Below are positions 1-5,106 of a stretch of DNA of 5,106 nucleotides, one piece after another. Position 1 is the first letter of the stretch. Each line of letters starts with the position of its first letter. The position numbers and the translations under genes are program-made. Below the pieces are notes generated by a model. That model was given only the letters and a program-made list of their open reading frames with translations. It did no database searches and had not been told where the DNA came from. Source of the DNA: an uncultured Clostridia bacterium (GTDB lineage: Bacteria; Bacillota; Clostridia; Christensenellales; Borkfalkiaceae); assembly GCA_947629225.1 (NCBI GenBank), contig CANRCY010000111.1, forward strand, positions 1 through 5,106, in the 5' to 3' direction.

Positions 1-680
1 TTGCCGTGGCTCGGCGCCTCGGCGAGGCGAACGTTGCGCGGGATGACGACCTCGTACAGCGTGCGCGTGAAATATTTCTTGATCTCCGCCGCGATCTGAC
101 GGCTGATGAGCGACCTTCTGTCGTGCATTGTGAGGACGACGCCCTCGACCTTTAAGGTCTTGTTGAGGTGCTGGCGGACGAGCGAGATCGTATTCATGAG
201 CTGGCTAAGCCCTTCGAGCGCGTAGTATTCGCTCTGGATGGGGATGATGACGCTGTCGGCAGCCGCCAAGGCATTGATGGTGATGAGCCCCAAGGACGGC
301 GGGCAGTCGATCAAGATGAAATCGTAATCGGCTTTGATCTTTTCAAGGGCGTTTTTGAGCACCCGTTCTCTGTTTTTCTTGTAGACGAGTTCGACTTCCG
401 CGCCCGCGAGATCGATATTGGCGGGCAGGAGATCGAGCCCTTCGATCATGGTGGGGAGCACGTTGTCCTTGACGGGGTCGTCGTCGATGAGGACATTATA
501 GACGGATTTTTTGAGAGAGCTTTTGGAAAATCCGAGCCCCGTTGTGGCGTTGCCCTGCGGGTCGATATCGGCGAGCAAGACTTTTTTGCCCGCTTTTGCG
601 AGATACGCCGCCATATTCACACAAGTGGTGGTTTTCCCTACGCCGCCCTTCTGGTTGGAAAAGGGAATGATTTTGCCCAT
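1..680 (-). CDS. parA: Chromosome-partitioning ATPase ParA/Soj, 3' end cut by window edge
   Basis: ParA-family (Soj) ATPase of the ParABS chromosome segregation system. It binds ATP, dimerises on nucleoid DNA, and is released by ParB bound at parS, which drives origin segregation. I translated the minus strand from the ATG at 678-680, which gives 226 codons before the window ends. The protein begins MGKIIPFSNQKGGVGKTTT. Visible motifs are the deviant Walker A KGGVGKTT (residues 11-18, signature Lys11 and Lys16), the A' motif LLADIDPQGN (35-44, Asp40), and Walker B ILIDCPPSLG (122-131, Asp125). The later MHDRRSLISRQ and IPRNVRLAEAPSHG segments are typical of Soj. Soj proteins are usually about 250-275 aa, so roughly 25-50 C-terminal residues are missing, and parB would be expected next beyond base 1. 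The start is fixed by a GGAGG nine bases upstream. No frameshift or missing key residue is seen. MinD is less likely because of the DPQGN and RLAEAPSHG motifs. Confidence 0.96.
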   Translation of the reverse strand, partial: MGKIIPFSNQKGGVGKTTTCVNMAAYLAKAGKKVLLADIDPQGNATTGLGFSKSSLKKSVYNVLIDDDPVKDNVLPTMIEGLDLLPANIDLAGAEVELVYKKNRERVLKNALEKIKADYDFILIDCPPSLGLITINALAAADSVIIPIQSEYYALEGLSQLMNTISLVRQHLNKTLKVEGVVLTMHDRRSLISRQIAAEIKKYFTRTLYEVVIPRNVRLAEAPSHG

Positions 681-689
681 AGGATGATT

Positions 690-694
690 CCTCC
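690..694 (-). promoter_or_regulatory. Ribosome binding site of parA
   Basis: On the minus strand GGAGG (extended GGAGGAA) lies nine bases before the ATG at 678-680. It decides the parA start over an overlapping out-of-frame ATG at 697-699, whose frame shows no family motif. I found no convincing -35/-10 pair in the 120 bases upstream, so the parA promoter is unassigned. Confidence 0.85.
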
Positions 695-800
695 GACAAA
701 TTGAGATTTATCTTGATGTTGATTGATTGTGTTTGTGCGTTGAGTTTGTATTTTGCGAGTCTGGGCTATTTTTGCTTCCCGTTTCGCTTTAAGGGATTAA

Positions 801-1170
801 TTTTCGCTACCCGTATTGAGTTTTTACTTACCGTTTTGATTTACGGCATTGATTGTTAGACTCTGTATTGAGTGAATTTTACCTTGTTGGGATTTTCCTT
901 TGTCGACCGTTTTTCGCTATCTATTCAGAGTCTTTTGCCTATTGATCGGCTTTTTTGCATTGATTTATCGCTAAGAGCATTGAGCTTTTGGCTTACCGTT
1001 CGGCTTTACGGCATCGATCTTTCGCTATCCATGCTAAGTTTAACTTGTTAAAAGTTTTCCTCGCCGCTATTTTTGCTGCCCGTGTTGAATTTTGCTTACC
1101 GATCGCTTTACAAAATTGATTTTCGCTACCCATGTTGAGGTTTTGCTTGCTGTTCGACCGCTACGTTGAT
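801..1170. repeat. Near-tandem A-module array, 50-54 bp period
   Basis: Successive A units begin at 801, 911, 965, 1070 and 1121, each ending in GAT at 853, 964, 1018, 1120 and 1170. The units at 911-964 and 965-1018 abut directly at 54 bp each, and 1070-1120 and 1121-1170 abut at 51 and 50 bp. Two D-type units are inserted (core 883-917 and 1044-1076), and a third D core at 1195-1229 follows the array. Unit 965-1018 holds a small potential stem (CCGT 996-999 with ACGG 1008-1011). Identity between units is moderate, judged by eye. Confidence 0.8.
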
Positions 1171-1224
1171 TTTGAGCCGTGTATCAAGTTTCAACTTGGT
1201 AAGGGCTTCCTTTGTCGCAGTTTT

Positions 1225-1298
1225 TTCGCCCTCTTTCAATGCTGAATAGAAACGCGCTCGTTTCACAATCGCCTACATATTTGCCTTGATTTCAAGAT
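1225..1298. repeat. C module, copy 1
   Basis: The CTCTTTCAA key word lies at 1231-1239, followed by ACAATCGCCTACA and CTTGATTTCAAGAT. The last block also ends copy 2 and is itself a partial palindrome. The module follows a D core and leads into an A second half ending at 1338. Confidence 0.75.
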
Positions 1299-1390
1299 CC
1301 AGTTAAGTTTTTGCCTGCCGATTAGCTTTACGAATTGATTTTTTCGCTACCCGTGTTGAGATTTTGGGCTTTATCACGCGTCTATCATTT

Positions 1391-1490
1391 TGCTGTTTAC
1401 CCGCAGCCTGCGCTTCACTTTTCCGCGCGATTGAGTTCAGCCCAAACGGTTTCCCACAACCTGACAGGCATTCGTCTTTCGCTCTTTCAA
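1391..1490. repeat. B module, copy 1
   Basis: Contains CGATTGAGTTCAG at 1428-1440 and CAGGCATTCG at 1465-1474. The first word matches copy 3 exactly at 2376-2388 and the second at 2414-2423. It runs straight into C copy 2 through a shared CTCTTTCAA. On the minus strand an open frame through this copy reads NLERAKDECLSGCGK then GLNSI, closely resembling the frame through copy 3. Confidence 0.75.
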
Positions 1491-1546
1491 GGTTCAAATG
1501 AAATCGAGAGAACAATTTCCTACACATTTAACTTGATTTCAAGATC
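1477..1546. repeat. C module, copy 2
   Basis: Key word CTCTTTCAA at 1482-1490, then TCCTACACATTTAACTTG and the same CTTGATTTCAAGAT end block as copy 1. An A second half follows, ending in ATTGAT at 1581-1586. Confidence 0.75.
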
Positions 1547-1618
1547 TATATTGAGATTGCCTACCGTTTGGTTCTACGGAATTGATTCGTTCTTTTCCTA
1601 CTTTGAAAGACTTTCAAC

Positions 1619-1693
1619 TTTCGCTCTCTTTCAAGATTAAATAGACGGGTATTCTTTTGACAATCGCTTACACAATTGCCTTAATTTTTGCGA
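1619..1693. repeat. C module, copy 3
   Basis: Key word CTCTTTCAA at 1626-1634, then GACAATCGCTTACACAATTG. It joins directly to the A unit containing the exact ACCCGTGTTGAG at 1693-1704. Confidence 0.75.
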
Positions 1694-1763
1694 CCCGTGT
1701 TGAGTTTTGCTTACCGATCGGCTTTACGGCGATGATTTTTCACCACCCGTGTTGAAGTTTTCA
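1687..1763. repeat. A module, one full unit plus a first half
   Basis: A full A unit (1687-1737) includes the 8-bp palindrome CCGATCGG at 1714-1721. It is followed by a second ACCCGTGTTGAA (1744-1755) that breaks off where B copy 2 begins. Confidence 0.75.
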
Positions 1764-1773
1764 ATCTTCTCGT

Positions 1774-1898
1774 TGCTGTCCCACGTCTGCGTTGCACTTC
1801 GATTTACATTGCTTTCGTTTTCTGCGCGAAATCGAGTTAAACCTAAGCAGATCTTCTCCAACCTTGAAAAGCATTCGGCTTTCACTCTTTTAGGTTGA
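1774..1898. repeat. B module, copy 2 (most diverged)
   Basis: Aligns by eye with the other B copies. ATCGAGTTAA at 1831-1840 replaces ATTGAGTTCA, and AAGCATTCG lies at 1869-1877. The end (1885-1898) is a degraded C start. The minus-strand frame that stays open in copies 1 and 3 is broken here by stops, which argues against protein coding in this copy. Confidence 0.65.
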
Positions 1899-2025
1899 AC
1901 GTACTGCCTTCCCCGGCTTGTATTATTTCTTCCGCACAGTCAAGCATAACCGCTTGCCATTTTGGGGTATCGAAAAGTATTTCCACGGCAAATCGTCGTT
2001 TCTCGCCATTGGCAGGTATTCTATT
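1899..2025. other. Single-copy insert within the repeat mosaic
   Basis: About 125 bases that match none of the modules. On the minus strand they lie in an open frame spanning 1882-2178 that includes RRFAVEILFDTPKWQAVMLD and then CAEEIIQAGEGS. This stretch has a more protein-like mix of hydrophobic and charged residues than the Lys/Arg/Asn-rich frames around it. The frame starts at GTG without a visible ribosome binding site, and both its ends are repeat sequence. It may be a fragment of a decayed gene or chance; I do not recognise a family. Confidence 0.35.
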
Positions 2026-2109
2026 TTTGCCCTCTTTCAAGGTTAAATATGAGAGGAGCTGTTTAATGACCGCTTCACCATTGCTGTGATTTTTGCGACC
2101 CGTGTTGAG
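2026..2109. repeat. C module, copy 4, with A start
   Basis: Key word CTCTTTCAA at 2032-2040 followed by GGTTAAAT. It ends in GATTTTTGCGACC and the exact ACCCGTGTTGAG at 2098-2109. A D-like core (2117-2146, with GTTCCCTCGTCACCG) follows directly, as after other A starts. Confidence 0.75.
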
Positions 2110-2324
2110 TTTTCGCTTTTTGGGGAGTTCCCTCGTCACCGTTTGCGATTGCAGTCCACGCCGCCGAGCCGCCCGCACGTTATCTTATAATGACTAACAT
2201 TCTACGGCGAGATTGAAGGTCCTGCTTTCGAAATTCAACAGTTTCATTGCAACAACTTTCTGTTTGGCTCCTCGATTTTTGCAACCTGTATTCGTTTTCT
2301 TCACTGAGATTCTTTGCTCATTCT

Positions 2325-2438
2325 CCGCAGTCTCGCAACCTGCGTTACGCTTGCATTGCTTCCGTTTGCCACACACGATTGAGTTCAGACCAAGCAGCTT
2401 TTCGCAACCCCAACAGGCATTCGATTTTCCTCTTTCAA
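2325..2438. repeat. B module, copy 3
   Basis: Best match to copy 1. Between and around the two shared key words both copies have a run of Cys/Asn-coding codons on minus (NLERGKSNACWGCEK then GLNSI). The enclosing minus-strand frame, 2194-2622, would give 142 residues from a GTG, but it has no clear ribosome binding site and no known domain. Confidence 0.75.
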
Positions 2439-2545
2439 GATTCGATGGAAGAGTGGTCTTTCGATACTTTCTTCCACAATATTCGCTTTGATTTTCGCGA
2501 CCCGTGTTATACTTTTTGACATTCCTCCCCGTCGCGGTTTTGCAG
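2425..2545. repeat. C module copy 5, A fragment and D core
   Basis: Key word CTCTTTCAA at 2430-2438, then CTTCCACAATATTCGCTTTG and a truncated A word ACCCGTGTTAT at 2500-2510. A D-like end follows (2513-2543, with ATTCCTCCCCGTCGCGG). This is the last recognisable module before ftsH. Confidence 0.7.
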
Positions 2546-2729
2546 GCAAGGTGCGATTCTCTTCGAAAAGTTTCTTCATCACGATGAACTTTGAATGCAC
2601 CCATGTCATATTTCATCGCCACCGCACCAAAAACCGCATGAACCGTGTAACGTCTGTTTGCACATCAACACGCCCGCTCAAAAATTTGGTTCGCAATAGG
2701 CAACTCTCGTAACGCCACGCGATTATGGC

Positions 2730-4808
2730 TTACTTTTTATCGTTTTGATCGTCCGAGGTGGAATTCTCCGAAGCGTTCCCCGATGTCGAATCCACACCAT
2801 TTTCGGTTTTTTTCGAGGTTGGCTCATTGCTTGCAGTCATATTTTCGCCGCCCACTTTTCCCTTTGCCGAGTCGGTTTCGCCGAAGCCCTGCGGCTTCAC
2901 ATCATCATTCGCGTGCGCGATCACCGCAAACGGATCGTCAGGCGCGTCCTTGTCGTGCTCTTCCATGTAGGCGAGCACCTCTTCCCAGCTTGCGCCGCGC
3001 ATCAACATATCCACTTCGGCGGTATAAATCGTCTCGCGCTCCACGAGCACGCGCGCCATATTGTCGAGAATGCTACGATGTTCGGTGAGCAGCTTCTTTG
3101 CGCGCTCATATTGTTCCGCGACAATCCGCTTGACTTCCTCGTCAATCGCGGAAGCCGTCTCCTCGCTGTACGTCGCGCGCTCCTCGAAATCTCGCCCGAT
3201 AAAGACAGGACCGTCGCTCGAATATGCGATCGGACCGAGCTTTTGGCTCATACCCCATTCCATAACCATCTTGCGCGCGATCGCCGTGACCTGCCGAATG
3301 TCGCCCGACGCGCCGGAAGAAATGTCATGAATGACAAGCTCCTCCGCAACGCGCCCGCCGAGCGCAGAACAAATATGCGCCAGCGCATAGTCATAGGTTT
3401 CAAGATTATTGTCTGATTCGGGACGGTAGAGGGTATACCCGCCTGCTGCGCCGCGCGGAATGATCGTCACTTCCTGCACGTTGTCGCGCTCATGGCAAAG
3501 TTTTCCGAGAATCGCGTGCCCCGATTCATGATAGGCGGTGAGCCGCTTCTCTTCCTCGGTCACGACACGGCTCTTCTTCTGCGGACCCATGATGACCTTG
3601 TTGATACCCTCATAAAGTTCAAGATTTCCGATCGTGTTCTTTCCGAGCCGAGCCGCAAGGATCGCCGCTTCATTCAAAAGATTTGCAAGATCCGCGCCCG
3701 AGAAGCCGCTCGTCATGCGCGCGATCGTCTTGAAGTTGACATCCGACGCCAGCGGCTTATTTCTCGCATGGACCTTCAAAATTTGTTCGCGCCCTTTCAC
3801 GTCGGGCATGTGAACATATATTTGCCTATCGAAGCGCCCAGGTCGAAGCAAGGCGCTATCCAAAATATCCGCACGGTTCGTCGCCGCCATGACGATGACC
3901 CCTTCGTTGGAGTCGAATCCATCCATTTGAACGAGGATCTGGTTCAACGTCTGCTCCCGTTCGTCATTTCCACCGCCGAGTCCCGCTCCGCGTTGACGTC
4001 CGACCGCATCGATCTCATCGATAAAGATGATACAGGGCTGGTTGCGCTTTGCCATATCAAAGAGATCGCGCACACGCGATGCGCCGACGCCGACATACAT
4101 CTCCACAAAGTCCGAACCGCTGACCGAGAAGAACGGCACGCCCGCCTCACCCGCAACAGCCTTCGCGAACAACGTCTTGCCCGTTCCGGGAGGTCCGACA
4201 AGCAACACACCCTTCGGAATCCTCGCCCCAAGGTCTGAAAACTTCTTGGGCGTTTTTAGGAACTCAACAACTTCCGCAAGCTCGACCTTCTCTTCTTCCG
4301 CACCCGCAACGTCGGAAAAGCGAACTTTAAGATTGGTCGAAACCTTCGCCTTGGTCTTTCCGAAATTCATAACCTTGCCGCCACCGCCGCTCGTCGCACG
4401 CAATACCAAGAAGAACGCGACTACGCCAACGATGAGCACCGCAATATAGATAAAGTTTCCCCAGCCCGAGCCCGCGTTGGGGTCGCTATACCAAATTTCG
4501 AGCCCGTCCGCCTTCCATTCCGCAAGCACCGTATCCCACGCCTCGGGGCTGTAAAGGCTGAACATGTTCGCCCAATAGGTATAATTTGTTGCGTCTTTGC
4601 TCGTATAGCCGTAGACCGTGTAATTGTCCACGCGGATCATCACGATTCTGTCTTCGCCCGAAAGCTCTCTGTTTGTGATACGCTGTTCAAACTCCGTTGC
4701 GGAGATCTCGCGGTCATTCTTGTATTTGGTCGTGATGACGAAGTAGACGCCAATCCCGAGCACCGCGATCAATATAACCGCAAGGACTATCTTAAAGGTT
4801 TTACTCAA
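2730..4808 (-). CDS. ftsH: ATP-dependent zinc metalloprotease FtsH
   Basis: Membrane-anchored AAA+ protease that unfolds and degrades misassembled membrane proteins and selected cytosolic regulators, acting as a hexamer. Domains in order: TM helix ~6-25, extracytoplasmic domain ~28-117, TM helix ~118-136, AAA+ module, peptidase domain. Visible motifs are Walker A GPPGTGKT (205-212), pore loop FVEMYVGVG (234-242), Walker B IIFIDEIDAVG (260-270, Asp264/Glu265), and the second region of homology ending LRPGRFDR with likely arginine fingers Arg322 and Arg325. The zinc motif is HESGH (427-431; ligands His427 and His431, catalytic Glu428), with probable third ligand Asp503 in SGASGDI. Length 692 aa is normal to slightly long, because of an acidic Ser/Asn/Thr-rich tail from ~630. 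The start is TTG (4806-4808) with AAGGAG six bases upstream; the next in-frame Met is residue 57, past the first TM helix, so TTG is preferred. All catalytic residues are present, so it should be active. Confidence 0.98.
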   Translation of the reverse strand: MSKTFKIVLAVILIAVLGIGVYFVITTKYKNDREISATEFEQRITNRELSGEDRIVMIRVDNYTVYGYTSKDATNYTYWANMFSLYSPEAWDTVLAEWKADGLEIWYSDPNAGSGWGNFIYIAVLIVGVVAFFLVLRATSGGGGKVMNFGKTKAKVSTNLKVRFSDVAGAEEEKVELAEVVEFLKTPKKFSDLGARIPKGVLLVGPPGTGKTLFAKAVAGEAGVPFFSVSGSDFVEMYVGVGASRVRDLFDMAKRNQPCIIFIDEIDAVGRQRGAGLGGGNDEREQTLNQILVQMDGFDSNEGVIVMAATNRADILDSALLRPGRFDRQIYVHMPDVKGREQILKVHARNKPLASDVNFKTIARMTSGFSGADLANLLNEAAILAARLGKNTIGNLELYEGINKVIMGPQKKSRVVTEEEKRLTAYHESGHAILGKLCHERDNVQEVTIIPRGAAGGYTLYRPESDNNLETYDYALAHICSALGGRVAEELVIHDISSGASGDIRQVTAIARKMVMEWGMSQKLGPIAYSSDGPVFIGRDFEERATYSEETASAIDEEVKRIVAEQYERAKKLLTEHRSILDNMARVLVERETIYTAEVDMLMRGASWEEVLAYMEEHDKDAPDDPFAVIAHANDDVKPQGFGETDSAKGKVGGENMTASNEPTSKKTENGVDSTSGNASENSTSDDQNDKK

Positions 4809-4814
4809 CTTTCG

Positions 4815-4820
4815 CTCCTT
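4815..4820 (-). promoter_or_regulatory. Ribosome binding site deciding the TTG start of ftsH
   Basis: Minus-strand AAGGAG six bases before TTG at 4806-4808. No ATG or GTG at a suitable distance competes in frame, and starting later would delete the first membrane helix. Confidence 0.88.
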
Positions 4821-4836
4821 ATCGTTAATTTAGTAC

Positions 4837-4854
4837 ACGTCACAGTATGGACGT
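4837..4854. promoter_or_regulatory. Inverted repeat in the ftsH 5' leader, possible operator or small hairpin
   Basis: ACGTC (4837-4841) and GACGT (4850-4854) form perfect 5-base arms around 8 bases. A second short palindrome, CGTTTAACG, overlaps at 4852-4860, close to the predicted transcription start. Either could be a regulator site, but arms this short occur by chance and no known operator is recognised. Confidence 0.25.
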
Positions 4855-4865
4855 TTAACGCTCTT

Positions 4866-4894
4866 ATTGTATCATATTTCTTTTGGAAATGCAA
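4866..4894 (-). promoter_or_regulatory. Sigma-A-type promoter of ftsH
   Basis: On the minus strand, -35 TTGCAT (4889-4894) and -10 TACAAT (4866-4871) are separated by exactly 17 bases, each one or two changes from consensus. Transcription would start near 4859, giving a leader of about 50 bases. This is the best promoter seen in the window. Confidence 0.75.
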
Positions 4895-5009
4895 GCATAT
4901 GAAGGGCATTCTTTCCTGTTTTTCTAAAATTATCACAAAACGGTCTCAAACTGCCCAATTTGCCTATATTTTGGGTGATTTTGGGCGATTTTATGACTTG
5001 CGTATCCCA

Positions 5010-5025
5010 ATTTTCGCGTGAAAAT
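5010..5025. promoter_or_regulatory. Degenerate parS-like core
   Basis: ATTTTCGCGTGAAAAT matches the 16-base parS consensus at 11 positions, including 11 of the central 12 (TTTCGCGTGAAA against TTTCACGTGAAA), but the outer bases differ. It touches the next site at base 5025. ParB binding is uncertain, since the outer bases contribute to recognition. Confidence 0.3.
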
Positions 5026-5040
5026 GTTTCATGTGAAACA
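5025..5040. promoter_or_regulatory. parS: parS centromere site, one mismatch
   Basis: TGTTTCATGTGAAACA differs from the canonical 16-base parS palindrome at one central base (T for C at position 8). Such single-mismatch sites are commonly bound by Spo0J/ParB in Firmicutes. It lies 28 bases from the perfect site. Confidence 0.88.
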
Positions 5041-5068
5041 ATTTTTAGTTTCCCAAGCCGAAAAACGA

Positions 5069-5084
5069 TGTTTCACGTGAAACA
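5069..5084. promoter_or_regulatory. parS: parS centromere site, perfect consensus
   Basis: TGTTTCACGTGAAACA is the exact palindromic parS consensus conserved across most bacterial phyla. It is the loading site where ParB (Spo0J) binds, clamps DNA with CTP and spreads, forming the partition complex acted on by ParA and recruiting SMC. With parA in the same window it marks an origin-proximal chromosomal location. Confidence 0.97.
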
Positions 5085-5106
5085 ATAAACGCTGATTTTA
5101 TCATTT

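Larger units (their letters stand above)
801..2545. repeat. Mosaic of diverged direct-repeat modules (A, B, C, D)
   Basis: Four module types recur in the same orientation. Module A is marked by ACCCGTGTTGAG followed by GCTTACCGATCGGCTTTACG and ending in ATTGAT. Module C starts with CTCTTTCAAGGTTAAAT. Module D carries CTTGTTAAGAGTTTTCCT followed by GTCGCCGTTTTTCGC. Module B carries CGATTGAGTTCAG and CAGGCATTCG. The A key word is exact at 1349-1360, 1693-1704 and 2098-2109. It has one or two changes at 809-820, 1078-1089, 1128-1139 and 1744-1755, and is partial at 2500-2510. A typical order is B-C-A or D-C-A, with copies varying in completeness. Divergence is too high and spacing too irregular for CRISPR. 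There are no transposase or terminal inverted repeats, so it does not look like an intact insertion sequence. Function is unknown; a lineage-specific intergenic repeat family is the simplest reading. Confidence 0.85.
705..2729. other. 2-kb gene-poor intergenic region between ftsH and parA
   Basis: No reading frame here has both a good ribosome binding site and a recognisable product. The open frames are short, many start at GTG, and their composition is skewed: Lys/Arg/Asn-rich on minus, Phe/Ser/Leu-rich on plus. That is what a T-rich plus strand would give by chance. Bases ~801-2545 are filled with diverged direct repeats, listed separately. Bases 705-800 carry only isolated similarities to those repeats. 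In 2546-2729 I see neither repeats nor a gene, nor an intrinsic terminator for ftsH: the only hairpin after its stop is a 4-bp GCCA/TGGC stem (2714-2717 with 2726-2729) without a T-run. Confidence 0.8.

Noticed and set aside
168..704. 178-residue plus-strand open frame
   Set aside because: It is antisense to parA, whose minus-strand frame carries all ParA motifs. The Asp/Arg/Phe-rich product is a typical shadow.
801..1170. CRISPR array
   Set aside because: Units are diverged along their whole length, with no conserved repeat and unique spacer pattern, and there are no cas genes.
1303..1527. 74-residue minus-strand open frame
   Set aside because: Composed of B and C repeat sequence, very basic, no ribosome binding site seen, and interrupted in the homologous copy at 1774-1898.
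2186..2191. TATAAT on the plus strand as a promoter
   Set aside because: No -35 element at 16-18 bases (GC-rich sequence there), no extended -10, and no gene downstream on that strand.
2194..2622. 142-residue minus-strand open frame from GTG
   Set aside because: No clear ribosome binding site, Lys/Arg/Cys/Asn-rich with no domain, and built from repeat modules B, C and A. An overlapping minus frame (2385-2609) is equally open. Kept only as a finding on the shared frame.
2714..2729. Terminator after ftsH
   Set aside because: Only a 4-bp stem and no T-tract on the minus strand, so an intrinsic terminator cannot be supported.
4930..4938. DnaA box (TTATCACAA)
   Set aside because: It lacks the TTATNCACA spacing and stands alone. 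No other DnaA box was found, so there is no evidence for oriC inside the window.
4971..4990. Direct repeat TTGGGTGATT / TTGGGCGATT and possible pairing of TTGGGC with GCCCAA at 4953-4958
   Set aside because: Ten-base pair of repeats and a 6-base stem with a 22-base loop, without a T-run. Too weak for an operator or terminator call.

Overview
The window most resembles a chromosomal, origin-proximal segment of a low-to-mid GC Gram-positive bacterium, probably a Clostridia member. The evidence is a Soj-type ParA, canonical Firmicutes-style parS sites, strong AGGAGG-like ribosome binding sites and an FtsH of Firmicutes/Clostridia layout. The family-level guess (for example Christensenellales-like gut Clostridia) is only an inference. 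Both protein genes are on the minus strand.

Layout, low to high coordinate: (1) 1-680 is the N-terminal ~226 residues of a Soj/ParA chromosome-partitioning ATPase, cut by the window edge; its usual partner parB would lie beyond base 1. (2) ~705-2729 is a 2-kb stretch with no convincing gene. From ~801 to ~2545 it is a mosaic of diverged, directly oriented repeat modules that I call A (~50-54 bp), B (~100-125 bp), C (~70-77 bp) and D (~30-35 bp). Its plus strand is clearly T-rich over A, and it is lower in GC than the flanking genes. (3) 2730-4808 is a complete ftsH (692 aa, TTG start), with a good sigma-A-type promoter at 4866-4894. (4) 4900-5106 is a short intergenic region holding one perfect parS (5069-5084) and one single-mismatch parS (5025-5040), with a weaker parS-like core beside them.

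How the parts relate: the Soj ATPase and the parS sites belong to the ParABS system. ParB loads on parS, spreads, and is acted on by ParA to segregate the origin region. ftsH, a membrane-anchored AAA+ zinc protease, sits between the parS pair and parA and is functionally separate housekeeping. The part not explained by known families is the repeat mosaic between ftsH and parA. It is the best candidate for something undescribed, but from sequence alone it could be a lineage-specific non-coding repeat family with no function.
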